A stretch of DNA of 11,347 nt from Planctomycetaceae bacterium (GCA_031274385.1 JAISQH010000540.1:1-11347); one strand, 5' to 3'; positions 1-7,276 are shown, counted from the stretch's first letter. The notes: generated from the sequence alone by a model not told the origin. Made by a program: numbers and translations.

Positions 1-215
1 AATTTTTGAGAATATCCCTTGAATAAAATTAAAAATAAACACGCTCAAAAACAGTGCAAGTTAAAACCAACCTTGAAATTCTTTGCGTCTTTGCGCGCAA
101 TCTTGAAAAACAAAATAGACAGGTACCTTAGAATAGGTTAATTATGATCCGGTAGTCAATTGAAAATATGTTACATTTGTACCTTGCGAAATTAAAATAA
201 GAGGACAAAAATTCG
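1..215. other. Left-edge noncoding region
   Basis: This AT-rich stretch has no open frame that looks coding and no end of an upstream gene. It holds one copy of the 20-base repeat (81-100) and, at its right end, the GAGGA ribosome-binding site (201-205) of the next gene. A TTGAAA hexamer at 160-165 could be a -35 box, but no good -10 lies at the right distance, so I do not call a promoter. Confidence 0.6.
81..100 (+). repeat. 20-base GCG-rich dispersed repeat, copy 1
   Basis: The sequence is CTTTGCGTCTTTGCGCGCAA. Its exact reverse complement occurs at 3080-3099, and an 18/20 match in this orientation occurs at 3117-3136. It stands out by composition from the AT-rich flanks. Its function is unknown; a dispersed intergenic repeat family is the simplest reading. 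Confidence 0.75.
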
Positions 216-1181
216 ATGTCTGAAAAGAATTATTTTCATCCTGAAACGTTGAAACGAATTTCCCGTCTTGACTTACGTGCGAAGCATGTTGTTGATGGTT
301 TTTTGAGCGGAATGCACAAATCGCGTCATTTTGGTAACTCTGTCGAATTTCGGCAACACCGGCAATATGTTCCCGGTGATGATCCGCGTAGTGTTGACTG
401 GAAAGTCTGGGCGAAGCAGGATCGGCTTTACGTCAAGCAATATGAAGTTGATACGAATATGCGTGTAACGTTATTGATTGACATGTCGCAGAGTATGCGG
501 TTTGGCAGCGGGGCGATGAATAAGTACGATTATGCTTGTACAACCGCCGCATCATTGGCGTATCTGGCGATTCGGCAACAGGACGCGGTTGGTTGTATTA
601 CGTTCGATAAAGAGGCGGAAAGTGTGTTGCCCTCGAAAATGAAACAATCGCATCTGGTTGCGATTGCTGACCGGATGTTCCGTTCGACACCGGAGAAGGG
701 AGCGAGCGGGGAAAAAGTAACGATGGAGATTTCCGAATTACTCAAGGACGTAAAAAATTCGCAGCCGGATTTTCAAGAGGCGTTACGAACAGCGGCGGAG
801 TCGATTCGGGCGAACGGACTTATTGTACTGATTTCTGATTTACTGACGCGGCGTGAAGGCTTGTTTCAGGGGTTACAGTATTTACGGAGTCACGGTCACG
901 ATGTTCTTGTGCTGCATATTATGGACGATCTTGAATTGGATTTCACGCTTGGCGGTCCGACGCGGTTTGAGGGACTTGAACTTCCCGTACAGATTCGTTG
1001 TGATCCGAGAATGTTACGAAAGGGTTATCTTGAAGCCTTGAACATTTACCTTGATGAAGTAAAACAAGGTTGTACGAAATTGCAATGCGATTATGCTTTA
1101 TTCCGTACAGGTATGCCGTTGGATGCGGTTTTGTCAACCTACCTGAGCCGCCGCAACACCCTTGTTCGAAGCAAAAGATAA
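216..1181 (+). CDS. DUF58 domain protein (von Willebrand A-like)
   Basis: This 321-residue protein matches the DUF58 family. The signature segment runs from about residue 40 to 76: G-N-S-x-E-F, R-x-Y-x-PGDDPR, S-V-D-W-K-x-W-A, then R-L-Y-V-K-Q-Y-E. It is followed by a von Willebrand A-like strand with a metal-site motif D89-x-S91-x-S93 and a second strand ending in I-S-D at 206-208. There is no signal peptide or membrane segment, so it is probably cytosolic. Family members usually lie beside MoxR-type AAA+ ATPases and are thought to act with them in assembling or activating protein complexes, often linked to the envelope. No MoxR gene lies in this window, and the 215 bases upstream are noncoding, so any partner is further away. 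The start is backed by GAGGA at 201-205, ten bases before ATG. Exact role unknown. Confidence 0.9.
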   Translation: MSEKNYFHPETLKRISRLDLRAKHVVDGFLSGMHKSRHFGNSVEFRQHRQYVPGDDPRSVDWKVWAKQDRLYVKQYEVDTNMRVTLLIDMSQSMRFGSGAMNKYDYACTTAASLAYLAIRQQDAVGCITFDKEAESVLPSKMKQSHLVAIADRMFRSTPEKGASGEKVTMEISELLKDVKNSQPDFQEALRTAAESIRANGLIVLISDLLTRREGLFQGLQYLRSHGHDVLVLHIMDDLELDFTLGGPTRFEGLELPVQIRCDPRMLRKGYLEALNIYLDEVKQGCTKLQCDYALFRTGMPLDAVLSTYLSRRNTLVRSKR

Positions 1182-1277
1182 CAGACAATTCATCATATCG
1201 AAGGCTGTTTCAAATTTCAAAATATTTTTAAAACATTTTTCAAAATTCTCAGTTTCAACATCAAGAAAGGTTGTTTT

Positions 1278-2027
1278 ATGCGAAAATTTAATGTTCTGAT
1301 CCTCTTATTCCTGACAACGATGATACCGTTGGTATCTGCTACATTATTAGGACAGGAGGCTGCGGCGGTCAAAATCCGGGTTCTTCTTGTTACAGGCGAA
1401 GATCATCCCGCTCATCTTTGGCGTGAAGTCGTACCGGTATTGCGGAATAGTCTGAACACGGACAAAACCATTGATTGCCGGATTGCTGACGATCTTGAAA
1501 TTCTCGGAACAGATATTGTATTCGATTACGATATTTTGTTGTGTTATTTCAAGAATTATGCGCCGCTCAAAAGAAATGAGCAGGCAAAGAAAAATCTTGC
1601 GGCGTTTGTTGAAAACGGCGGCGGGTTGGGGTTACTCCATTTTACCTGCGGCGCCTTTGAGGACTGGACGGAATTCGGACAAATTGCCGGGCGTGTTTGG
1701 AATCCGAAAAAACGGGCGCACGATCCTTACGGTTCTTTTATCGTACAATATGTTGACCATGACCACCCGATCACGAAAGGGTTGGTTGACTTTGAAATTT
1801 CTGACGAACTTTATACGTGTCTGAAAGATTCGGCACTTCCGATTCTTGTTTTAGCCGAAGCAACCTCCAAAGTCGATAAACAACAATATCCGATGATTTT
1901 TGTTCTTGAAAAAGGAAAGGGGCGGATTTTTCACACGACGCTCGGACACAATGTCCAATCCGTTTCCACACCGGATTTCAAAATTTTGTTACAACGAGCC
2001 GTTCTCTGGTTGAACAAACGGATGTAA
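1278..2027 (+). CDS. Secreted ThuA-family protein
   Basis: This 249-residue protein has an N-terminal signal peptide: K3, a hydrophobic core at about 5-19 and a likely signal peptidase I site after V19-S20-A21. The mature part is a ThuA domain, a flavodoxin/class I glutamine amidotransferase-like fold. Visible family landmarks are VLLVTGEDHPAH at 35-46, the FDYDILL strand at 82-88, the VENGGGLGLLH turn at 111-121, DHPI at 162-165 and GRIFHTTLGH at 215-224. ThuA was named from rhizobial trehalose utilisation. Many planctomycete paralogs are exported and their biochemical activity is unsettled, so a sugar-linked role is only a suggestion. AAGAAAGG at 1263-1270 supports the start. It follows the DUF58 gene by 96 bases and precedes the PP-loop gene by 43, with no clear terminator, so co-transcription is possible. 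Confidence 0.9.
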   Translation: MRKFNVLILLFLTTMIPLVSATLLGQEAAAVKIRVLLVTGEDHPAHLWREVVPVLRNSLNTDKTIDCRIADDLEILGTDIVFDYDILLCYFKNYAPLKRNEQAKKNLAAFVENGGGLGLLHFTCGAFEDWTEFGQIAGRVWNPKKRAHDPYGSFIVQYVDHDHPITKGLVDFEISDELYTCLKDSALPILVLAEATSKVDKQQYPMIFVLEKGKGRIFHTTLGHNVQSVSTPDFKILLQRAVLWLNKRM

Positions 2028-2059
2028 TTTTGGGTTTTGTGGTTTGGGGTTGGGATTTG
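2028..2059 (+). repeat. G/T-rich low-complexity tract
   Basis: Directly after the ThuA stop codon comes a run of TTTTGGG, TTTTGTGG, TTTGGGG and TTGGGATTTG units. It resembles the left, G/T-rich arm of the tract after leuS (10001-10050) in composition and unit words. It fills nearly all of the gap before the PP-loop gene. Confidence 0.65.
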
Positions 2060-2070
2060 AAGAAGACACA

Positions 2071-3060
2071 ATGAAGGCGATTATTCTATTTTCAGGCGGT
2101 TTGGACAGTCAGTTGGCGTCACGAATTCTCCAGGAGCAGGGAATTAAGGTGATCGGGCTGAATTTCGTAACACCGTTCCATGATCATTCCGAAGCAGCAC
2201 GGGAAGCGGCGGATGCTCTTGGAATTGAACTGATCGTTCACCGAACCGGTAACGAATATCTGGCACAGATTGCCAATCCGCGTTTTGGTTACGGTAAGGC
2301 TGCGAATCCGTGTATTGATTGCCGTATCGAAATGTGCCGTGTTGCCAAAGAGCGGATGGAATTATGCGGTGCCTGTTTTGTTGCAACCGGCGAAGTGGTT
2401 GGTCAACGTCCGAATGGTCAAATGTTACATCAACTCAATCTCATTCAGCGGGAATCGGGACTTGATGGTTTTTTAGTCCGTCCGCTTTCCGCCGGAGCCT
2501 TGACGCCGACTCAACCGGAAATTCAAGGATTGTTGAACCGGAAGAAATTGTTTCGTTATACTGGTCGCGGACGCGGACGAGTGATTGCATTGGCTCATCG
2601 ATTGGGAATCAAAAAAATTCCGCCGATGTCAACCGGTTGTTTTCTTTGCGAAACGTCTTACGCGGCGAAAGTGTTTGATCTTTTCAAACACGAACCGCAC
2701 CCGACCAACTGGGACGCCGAAGTTCTGAACGCCGGTCGGCAACTCCGTCTTTCGCCGAACGTGAAAATGGTTTTGGGACGAAACAAAAATCATTGCAAGC
2801 GTCTGGAAGAACTGTTTGCCCGCCCCGATTCACGCCCTTCCATTCTGCTGATTCCTGAATCATTTCAGGGACCAACAGCCTTGTTGATCGGCGAAAGAGT
2901 ACAAGAATACATCGAACCCGGCGGGGCATTGATTCTTCGTTACACAAATCCCGCTAAATTTGACCCGACCGCTGCGACAATTCGTGTCTGTTACGGTTCA
3001 ACCCAAACGGTGGTTCCTGTAATAAAAAATGAAGAAGTCAACGATTTTTTGGTACGGTAA
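2071..3060 (+). CDS. PP-loop ATPase with NFACT-R-like C-terminal domain, probable tRNA thiolation enzyme
   Basis: This 329-residue protein begins with a PP-loop ATP-pyrophosphatase domain of the ThiI/MnmA type: strand AIILF followed by S8-G-G-L-D-S13, the nucleotide-binding signature. Two CxxC pairs follow, C81-I-D-C84 and C190-F-L-C193, placed roughly where MnmA/ThiI enzymes carry catalytic or cluster-binding cysteines. T-G-E-V-V-G-Q-R at 106-113 is another PP-loop family segment. Residues from about 225 to the end look like the NFACT-R type RNA-binding domain found fused to such enzymes: V-L-G-R-N-K-N at 234-240, then G-P-T-A-L-L-I at 267-273. The likely reaction is ATP-dependent adenylation of a tRNA uridine followed by sulfur transfer; target base and sulfur donor cannot be read here. 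I chose ATG at 2071 over an in-frame TTG at 2044 because GAAGAAG (2059-2065) precedes it and the PP-loop strand starts at once; the TTG lies in low-complexity repeat. Confidence 0.82.
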   Translation: MKAIILFSGGLDSQLASRILQEQGIKVIGLNFVTPFHDHSEAAREAADALGIELIVHRTGNEYLAQIANPRFGYGKAANPCIDCRIEMCRVAKERMELCGACFVATGEVVGQRPNGQMLHQLNLIQRESGLDGFLVRPLSAGALTPTQPEIQGLLNRKKLFRYTGRGRGRVIALAHRLGIKKIPPMSTGCFLCETSYAAKVFDLFKHEPHPTNWDAEVLNAGRQLRLSPNVKMVLGRNKNHCKRLEELFARPDSRPSILLIPESFQGPTALLIGERVQEYIEPGGALILRYTNPAKFDPTAATIRVCYGSTQTVVPVIKNEEVNDFLVR

Positions 3061-3079
3061 TATTTTATAACCATTAATA

Positions 3080-3099
3080 TTGCGCGCAAAGACGCAAAG
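3080..3099 (-). repeat. 20-base GCG-rich dispersed repeat, copy 2
   Basis: This is the exact reverse complement of the copy at 81-100. It forms the left arm of the convergent hairpin at 3080-3136. Confidence 0.75.
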
Positions 3100-3116
3100 A
3101 AGACAACCGTTTGATT

Positions 3117-3136
3117 CTCTGCGTTTTTGCGCGCAA
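3117..3136 (+). repeat. 20-base GCG-rich dispersed repeat, copy 3
   Basis: This copy matches the one at 81-100 at 18 of 20 positions, with differences at the third and ninth bases. It forms the right arm of the convergent hairpin. Confidence 0.7.
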
Positions 3137-3179
3137 ATTAAAAAGTGAAATATCCGTAAATGACAGCCGATCTCATAAC

Positions 3180-4481
3180 TCAGTATTTTGTACTCAAACA
3201 GTGATCGAGGATTTCCTTGTAAGCAAGGACTAATGCCTTTTTTTGTTCGTCATTACCGGGTTCTTCATTTTTTTGTACATTTTCGAGAAGCCGTTCAAAA
3301 ATAAGAACAGGATCAAGGTCTTCCAATTTTTCCGGTGTTGCGGTTCGAATGGGGGTTGAGGTCATGATCGGGTCGCAGCGCACCCGAACAATATCAATCT
3401 TTTCTTTTGTTTCAGAAACAATCTCGTCAATCTTTCGAATCAAATCCGGTTCCGGTTGCGTTCCGGTATAAATGACTTCGACGAATGTTTCCATTGTTGT
3501 TTCCGTTATTTCTGTTGCTTCCGTTACTATTTCCGGTGTTGTGGTTGTTGTTACAGACGATGTTGCCGCGTTATTTTTTGTATCATTTAATTTTCGGCGA
3601 ATTTCTTCGAGATTTCCTTCGATACGAACGATTTTCGAAAAGGCTGGAATCGGAATCGGTTGGATTGTGGGAGTTCGACCGTCGAAATCAACCTGAAGAA
3701 CAATTTTTTCCTGACCGGCTTCGCCAAAACTCATCGGAATCGGCGAACCGCTGTAACGCCTGTTTTCCAAGCCGGCAACCGTTTGCGGAACATGTAAATG
3801 ACCGAGAGCCAGATAATCAATTTCGTTCGGAAAAAGATCGTTTCCCAATTGACCGAGAGTTCCGACATGAATTTCCCGTACACGTTCCGAAGTTTTTCCG
3901 CCTGCAACAAAAAGGTGTCCTGTAACAACAAGAGGAATGGAACGATTCCGGCGTATTTCTTCGGCGGCGTTACAAACTTGTTCGTAATGACGGCGAATAC
4001 CGGCAATAGATTGATTTTCTTTTTCTTCGGCGGACTCACCTGCCTCACTCATTCGGATATCCCGATCACGCAGAAACGGAACCGCTGCAACAATCATGAT
4101 GGGTTCATGATTCGAATCGTTCACAACAATAATTTCGTCTTCCGGCTGCCCCGCAAGACCCACAACATGAATATTCAATTCGCGTAGCAATATTTTCGGA
4201 GCATCGAGAAAATAAGGCGAATCGTGATTGCCAGCCGTAATGACGGTTGCCCGGCAAACCGAAGAAACCTGTTGCAAAAATCGGTAGTACAACGTTTGCG
4301 CTTCGGGAGACGGTGTTCCCGTATCGAAAATATCGCCTGCAACAATAAGGACATCAATGGAATGTTTCTTAAGCCGTTCAAGAAGCCAGTTGAGAAAAGC
4401 CGCCAATTCTTGTTTCCGAGAACGACCATTCCAGATTTGCCCCAAATGCCAGTCCGAAGTATGGAGAAGACGTGTCATCAT
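3180..4481 (-). CDS. sbcD: Exonuclease subunit SbcD-like metallophosphoesterase
   Basis: From ATG at 4481 this is a 433-residue SbcD/Mre11-type calcineurin-like phosphoesterase. All metal-binding motifs are present: D10-W-H12, GDIFD at 49-53, GNHDS at 84-88, GHLF at 188-191 and GHLH at 227-230. SbcD is the nuclease subunit that, with the SbcC ATPase, cuts hairpins and processes DNA ends in the cytoplasm. The C-terminal capping domain is recognisable on both sides of an odd insert: E-G-N-L-E-E-I-R-R-K-L before it, F-V-E-V-I-Y and L-I-R-K-I-D-E-I-V after it. The insert, about residues 300-332, has 13 threonines in 33 residues. The gene follows the DUF4838 gene by 35 bases; no sbcC follows, because the next gene downstream is convergent. 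An in-frame TTG at 4493 adds four residues but was rejected. ATG at 4478 is an equal alternative, and neither has a clear Shine-Dalgarno site. Confidence 0.9.
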   Translation of the reverse strand: MMTRLLHTSDWHLGQIWNGRSRKQELAAFLNWLLERLKKHSIDVLIVAGDIFDTGTPSPEAQTLYYRFLQQVSSVCRATVITAGNHDSPYFLDAPKILLRELNIHVVGLAGQPEDEIIVVNDSNHEPIMIVAAVPFLRDRDIRMSEAGESAEEKENQSIAGIRRHYEQVCNAAEEIRRNRSIPLVVTGHLFVAGGKTSERVREIHVGTLGQLGNDLFPNEIDYLALGHLHVPQTVAGLENRRYSGSPIPMSFGEAGQEKIVLQVDFDGRTPTIQPIPIPAFSKIVRIEGNLEEIRRKLNDTKNNAATSSVTTTTTPEIVTEATEITETTMETFVEVIYTGTQPEPDLIRKIDEIVSETKEKIDIVRVRCDPIMTSTPIRTATPEKLEDLDPVLIFERLLENVQKNEEPGNDEQKKALVLAYKEILDHCLSTKY

Positions 4482-4516
4482 ATTTTTTTTCAAAATTTGT
4501 AATAATTTATCGAACG

Positions 4517-6832
4517 TTATTCCCGAACGACAACGATTTGGTCGATATACACCGCATTGATTTCATTCGGGCGTTTGGTTGGTGCAAACCAGAAATTGTG
4601 TCCCGGCTTGAGCGCAATTGATCCCATATCGAACCAATGATATTCCGTTCCAGAAATTGTTGAAACAGGAATCTCTTTACTCACAACGCCTTTTTTGTTC
4701 TTATAATCATAAATGCCCAGCGTCATTGCGATTCCTTCCGTTGTTTTGGCATCGCAACGAACCGCCGCAAAAAGCCGGTACGTTGGTTCGCCTTCCGCTT
4801 GCGTTTTCGCCGTTTTCAGATCAAGCAACGACGTATCAAAATTGTAACTCGTTGCCCATTCGAAGTGGTTATTCGGCATTTTAACCGCTTGACCGTTCGA
4901 CGCTTTTTCATCGTCGATGATGAACGTATGTTCTCCGTTTTTATGAGTGTAAAACTCAAAATTTTGTACGTCGTACCAACGGTCTTTCGGTAAATCTTTG
5001 CAGAAATCCGGCGGTGGAGCGGATGTACCAAAACTCCTGCGAAGATTTTGTTCAAAATTTTTGAAATCATCCCCTTTATCCCATTCTTTATAAACAGTAA
5101 CACCAAATTCCTTGCAACGTGCGAAGAAATCATTAATCGCGGCTTGCGGATTATCCAATCCGGTAAACGGCGTACCGGTTATTTCCGCTTTACGGCGAAG
5201 CGAATAATATTCCTTCAACGTAACAAGATCAACCGGAATTTTTTCACGCCGAAGCCGATTTCGTACTGTTTCATCTTTCGTTGTTTCGACGGCACGGTTC
5301 ATCAGAACAATCGTTTTATTTAATGTTTCAAAATCAAGCCAATCAGCGGTCGAATTTCTGAAACAGCCGAGATAAACACCTGATTTTTCGGCACCGTCAA
5401 GAAGCAAATTCCAATATTCTTTCAAGACCGGAGCAGCATCGGCTCCGTAATAACCGTTCAAAAATTCATCGAATAATTTCTTTTCGTCAAGAGCCGGATT
5501 CCACATCAGATGCGAAATAACCCAGTTTCTCATGCGTACAAAATCTCCGGCACTACAATTGCCGTCACCTTGTTCAAATAAACCGATTGTGTGATGATCC
5601 ACGAAAAACCGGATATTCGGAGCCAAAACCCGTAAATTGGGATGCGGCAGCATATATGCATGAAAATTCGTAACATAGTCCCAGACGAAAAGATGATCGG
5701 CAACACGGCTCCAACCTTCGATGTCTTCGCGTAACGATTTATTCTGTTCGCCTTCGCCGAGCGGTTGGACGAAGGAACATTCAATCGTACAAAGCCGAAT
5801 CACGACATTTTTTCGCGGTTTAACAAATTTCGGCGGCTTTCGGGTGTATTGATAGGCAAGCGTTTCAACCCAAACATCAGGAAATTCTTTTTCGATGGCT
5901 TCGGCAACCTGATTAACAAAACGAATTAACGTACCGGATTGGCTGCCTTCTTCATCGGCAATTGCCGTACAATTTTTACATTCGCAATAGCCGTGCCAAT
6001 CGTTTTGACTGATCGAAATAAATTGGGCATCGGGATTTTTGCGGAGCGATTCGAGCGCGTTTTTGGTCAATTCTTCCCGCATAGCGTCGTTTGTCAAACA
6101 GAGTTGGGCATGATCGTGTTTTCGTACACCCTTGATTTCGCTGTACCAATCGGGATGTTCCGCAAAATATTGGCTTGGCGGAATAAGCGGGAAGAACGAA
6201 TGAACGAAATACTGAAACCGATGATGTCCGCCGTATTCCGGTGTTGTGCGAGCCATGTTGCCGTTGCACTTCATTCTCGTTGCAAAAATTCCGTCAAATG
6301 CGTCACGGTAAAACGCTTCCCGATAAATCAACTTCGGAGCGTATTCAATATTCTGTACGGGAATTTCCAATACCGGTTTTTTCGGAACAAACGATTCGGT
6401 CGAACTCCACCACCGGACGCCGACAACCTCTTCGAGTAACGTATTGACCGCGTAAAGCGTTCCGCGTTGCGGATGACCGAGCAAGACGAGATTCTTGCCA
6501 ACCGATTTGATAATGATACCATCGTAAGGCAATTTCGTAGCATCAATTTCCGGCAAGAGTTCTTTGGCACGCTTTGAATTGCCGACAACAATTTGCGGTT
6601 TGGCGGCATCAACTTCGGATTCTTTGACAACAACGAAATCGGCTCCGGTTACGGTGTTGAGATGCTGTTTGAGTTCCTTTGCCGCAGTTTGCTCCACCGG
6701 AGTTGGTTCGGCAGGCAACACAATAACATAGTCCGTTTTGCCATCCGTTGAAAGCCTCAACGTTTCAGCAACAACAACAGCGTTGAAAATCAATAACGCA
6801 ACAGAAAAAACAATCAAGATGGAGCGTGTCAT
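4517..6832 (-). CDS. Secreted DUF4838 domain protein
   Basis: This 771-residue protein has a signal peptide (R3, hydrophobic core about 4-21, likely cleavage after A20/V21-A22). Residues about 24-165 form an alpha-glucuronidase-like N-terminal domain of the kind found before many glycoside hydrolase barrels, with P45-V-E-Q-T-A-A-K-E-L and G119-H-P-Q-R-G-T-L-Y-A. The DUF4838 domain follows at about 185-480. It includes the segment ISISQNDWHGYCECKNC at 272-288 with its CxCxxC cluster, and later FVWDYVTNFHAYMLPHPNL at 382-400 and GLFEQGDGN at 417-425. The final 130 or so residues look like a beta-sandwich, possibly carbohydrate-binding. The family is common near polysaccharide-degradation genes and is presumed to act on glycans outside the cytoplasm, but no reaction is established to my knowledge. 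Acid residues in the barrel region could be catalytic; this is a guess. It has its own promoter at 6896-6923. Confidence 0.85.
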   Translation of the reverse strand: MTRSILIVFSVALLIFNAVVVAETLRLSTDGKTDYVIVLPAEPTPVEQTAAKELKQHLNTVTGADFVVVKESEVDAAKPQIVVGNSKRAKELLPEIDATKLPYDGIIIKSVGKNLVLLGHPQRGTLYAVNTLLEEVVGVRWWSSTESFVPKKPVLEIPVQNIEYAPKLIYREAFYRDAFDGIFATRMKCNGNMARTTPEYGGHHRFQYFVHSFFPLIPPSQYFAEHPDWYSEIKGVRKHDHAQLCLTNDAMREELTKNALESLRKNPDAQFISISQNDWHGYCECKNCTAIADEEGSQSGTLIRFVNQVAEAIEKEFPDVWVETLAYQYTRKPPKFVKPRKNVVIRLCTIECSFVQPLGEGEQNKSLREDIEGWSRVADHLFVWDYVTNFHAYMLPHPNLRVLAPNIRFFVDHHTIGLFEQGDGNCSAGDFVRMRNWVISHLMWNPALDEKKLFDEFLNGYYGADAAPVLKEYWNLLLDGAEKSGVYLGCFRNSTADWLDFETLNKTIVLMNRAVETTKDETVRNRLRREKIPVDLVTLKEYYSLRRKAEITGTPFTGLDNPQAAINDFFARCKEFGVTVYKEWDKGDDFKNFEQNLRRSFGTSAPPPDFCKDLPKDRWYDVQNFEFYTHKNGEHTFIIDDEKASNGQAVKMPNNHFEWATSYNFDTSLLDLKTAKTQAEGEPTYRLFAAVRCDAKTTEGIAMTLGIYDYKNKKGVVSKEIPVSTISGTEYHWFDMGSIALKPGHNFWFAPTKRPNEINAVYIDQIVVVRE

Positions 6833-6867
6833 GGCTTTTTGAAATGAAAAAAATGACTTTATTTTAC

Positions 6868-6884
6868 ATCAACTCATTGTTGAT
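6868..6884. promoter_or_regulatory. Small palindrome, possible operator
   Basis: ATCAAC and GTTGAT form perfect 6-base arms around five bases (TCATT). The site falls just downstream of the predicted start of transcription of the DUF4838 gene, a usual place for a repressor operator or a short leader hairpin. Only the symmetry and position support this. Confidence 0.35.
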
Positions 6885-6895
6885 ACGTCTCCGCA

Positions 6896-6923
6896 ATTTT
6901 ATATTGAAAACGAACCTTGTCAA
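6896..6923 (-). promoter_or_regulatory. Sigma70-like promoter of the DUF4838-sbcD pair
   Basis: Read on the minus strand, TTGACA (6918-6923, exact consensus) is followed after 16 bases by TAAAAT (6896-6901, five of six). Transcription would start near 6889 and give a leader of about 57 bases before the ATG at 6832. It is the best promoter match in the window. Confidence 0.6.
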
Positions 6924-6941
6924 GAGAGGGAAATTTTAATT

Positions 6942-6976
6942 TATAGTGAATAGTTAATAGTTGATAGTGAATAGTG
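6942..6976 (+). repeat. Degenerate TAGTTAA-type heptamer repeat
   Basis: About five tandem units vary between TAGTGAA, TAGTTAA and TAGTTGA. It belongs to the same family as the cleaner array at 11142-11183. Confidence 0.75.
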
Positions 6977-7160
6977 TTCTTTATTTCCAACCTTTTAACT
7001 CATTTTGTTGTTTCGTTCTTTTCGTTTCTCAAAAAAAGGAAAAACCGAATTTGATTGTGGAGTGAATATAATATCTTTCTTTTTTCCTTTTTTCTTCCTG
7101 TTAAAAACAACCTGTTAAAAAACAAATAGACCGTTGCTTTTGTTCCGGTTTTTCCTGCCC

Positions 7161-7188
7161 TTGAAAAAATAATTTTTCAATGTAAAAT
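7161..7188 (+). promoter_or_regulatory. Candidate leuS promoter overlapping an AT palindrome
   Basis: TTGAAA (7161-7166) and TAAAAT (7183-7188) are each five of six matches to sigma70 boxes with a 16-base spacer. The spacer is part of a perfect palindrome at 7161-7180: TTGAAAAA and TTTTTCAA arms around ATAA. The palindrome could be an operator, or simply AT-rich symmetry. The leader to leuS would be about 80 bases. Confidence 0.4.
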
Positions 7189-7276
7189 CAATGGGAAAAG
7201 AACCGTTGTCACTATTTCCATTCTCAACTTACCACTTTTATTTTTACATTCAATTTCAATTTTCAGGATCAACCTA

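Larger units (their letters stand above)
3080..3136. terminator. Imperfect hairpin between convergent genes, possible bidirectional terminator
   Basis: Two inverted 20-base arms, 3080-3099 and 3117-3136, can pair at 18 of 20 positions, with the two mismatches able to form G-U pairs in one transcript strand. The loop is 17 bases. It lies 20 bases after the stop of the PP-loop gene and 44 bases beyond the end of sbcD, where a shared terminator is expected. There is no clean T-tract on either side, so classic Rho-independent termination is not shown. The arms are copies of a dispersed repeat. Confidence 0.5.
6833..7276. other. Divergent intergenic region
   Basis: This 444-base AT-rich region separates the DUF4838 gene from leuS. 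It contains a promoter and a small palindrome for the minus-strand gene, a degenerate TAGT(T/G)AA-type repeat (6942-6976), an exact TATAAT at 7067-7072 without an obvious -35, and a palindrome plus possible promoter before leuS. I saw no reading frame that looks coding and no T-box leader for leuS. Confidence 0.6.

Noticed and set aside
2044..2070. Upstream TTG start for the PP-loop gene
   Set aside because: It lies in the G/T-rich repeat and adds nine residues with no family match. The ATG at 2071 has a purine-rich site before it and starts directly at the PP-loop strand.
3485..3925. Plus-strand open frame of 146 codons opposite sbcD
   Set aside because: It is antisense to a clear SbcD gene. 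Its Leu/Pro/Phe-rich N-terminal part reflects the Thr-rich simple sequence read backwards.
4482..4493. TTG start for sbcD
   Set aside because: It adds only M-K-K-N, and ATG codons at 4481 and 4478 sit right before the conserved L-L-H-T-S-D-W-H.
5939..6439. Plus-strand open frame of 166 codons opposite the DUF4838 gene
   Set aside because: No recognisable family and no ribosome-binding site; it mirrors the conserved CxCxxC region of the real gene.
6942..6976. CRISPR-like or origin-type iterons
   Set aside because: The units are 7 bases with no spacers, degenerate, and AT-rich without DnaA-box words. No cas or replication genes are nearby.
7073..7276. T-box leader upstream of leuS
   Set aside because: I looked for the TGGNACCGCG-type antiterminator core and a specifier stem and saw neither.
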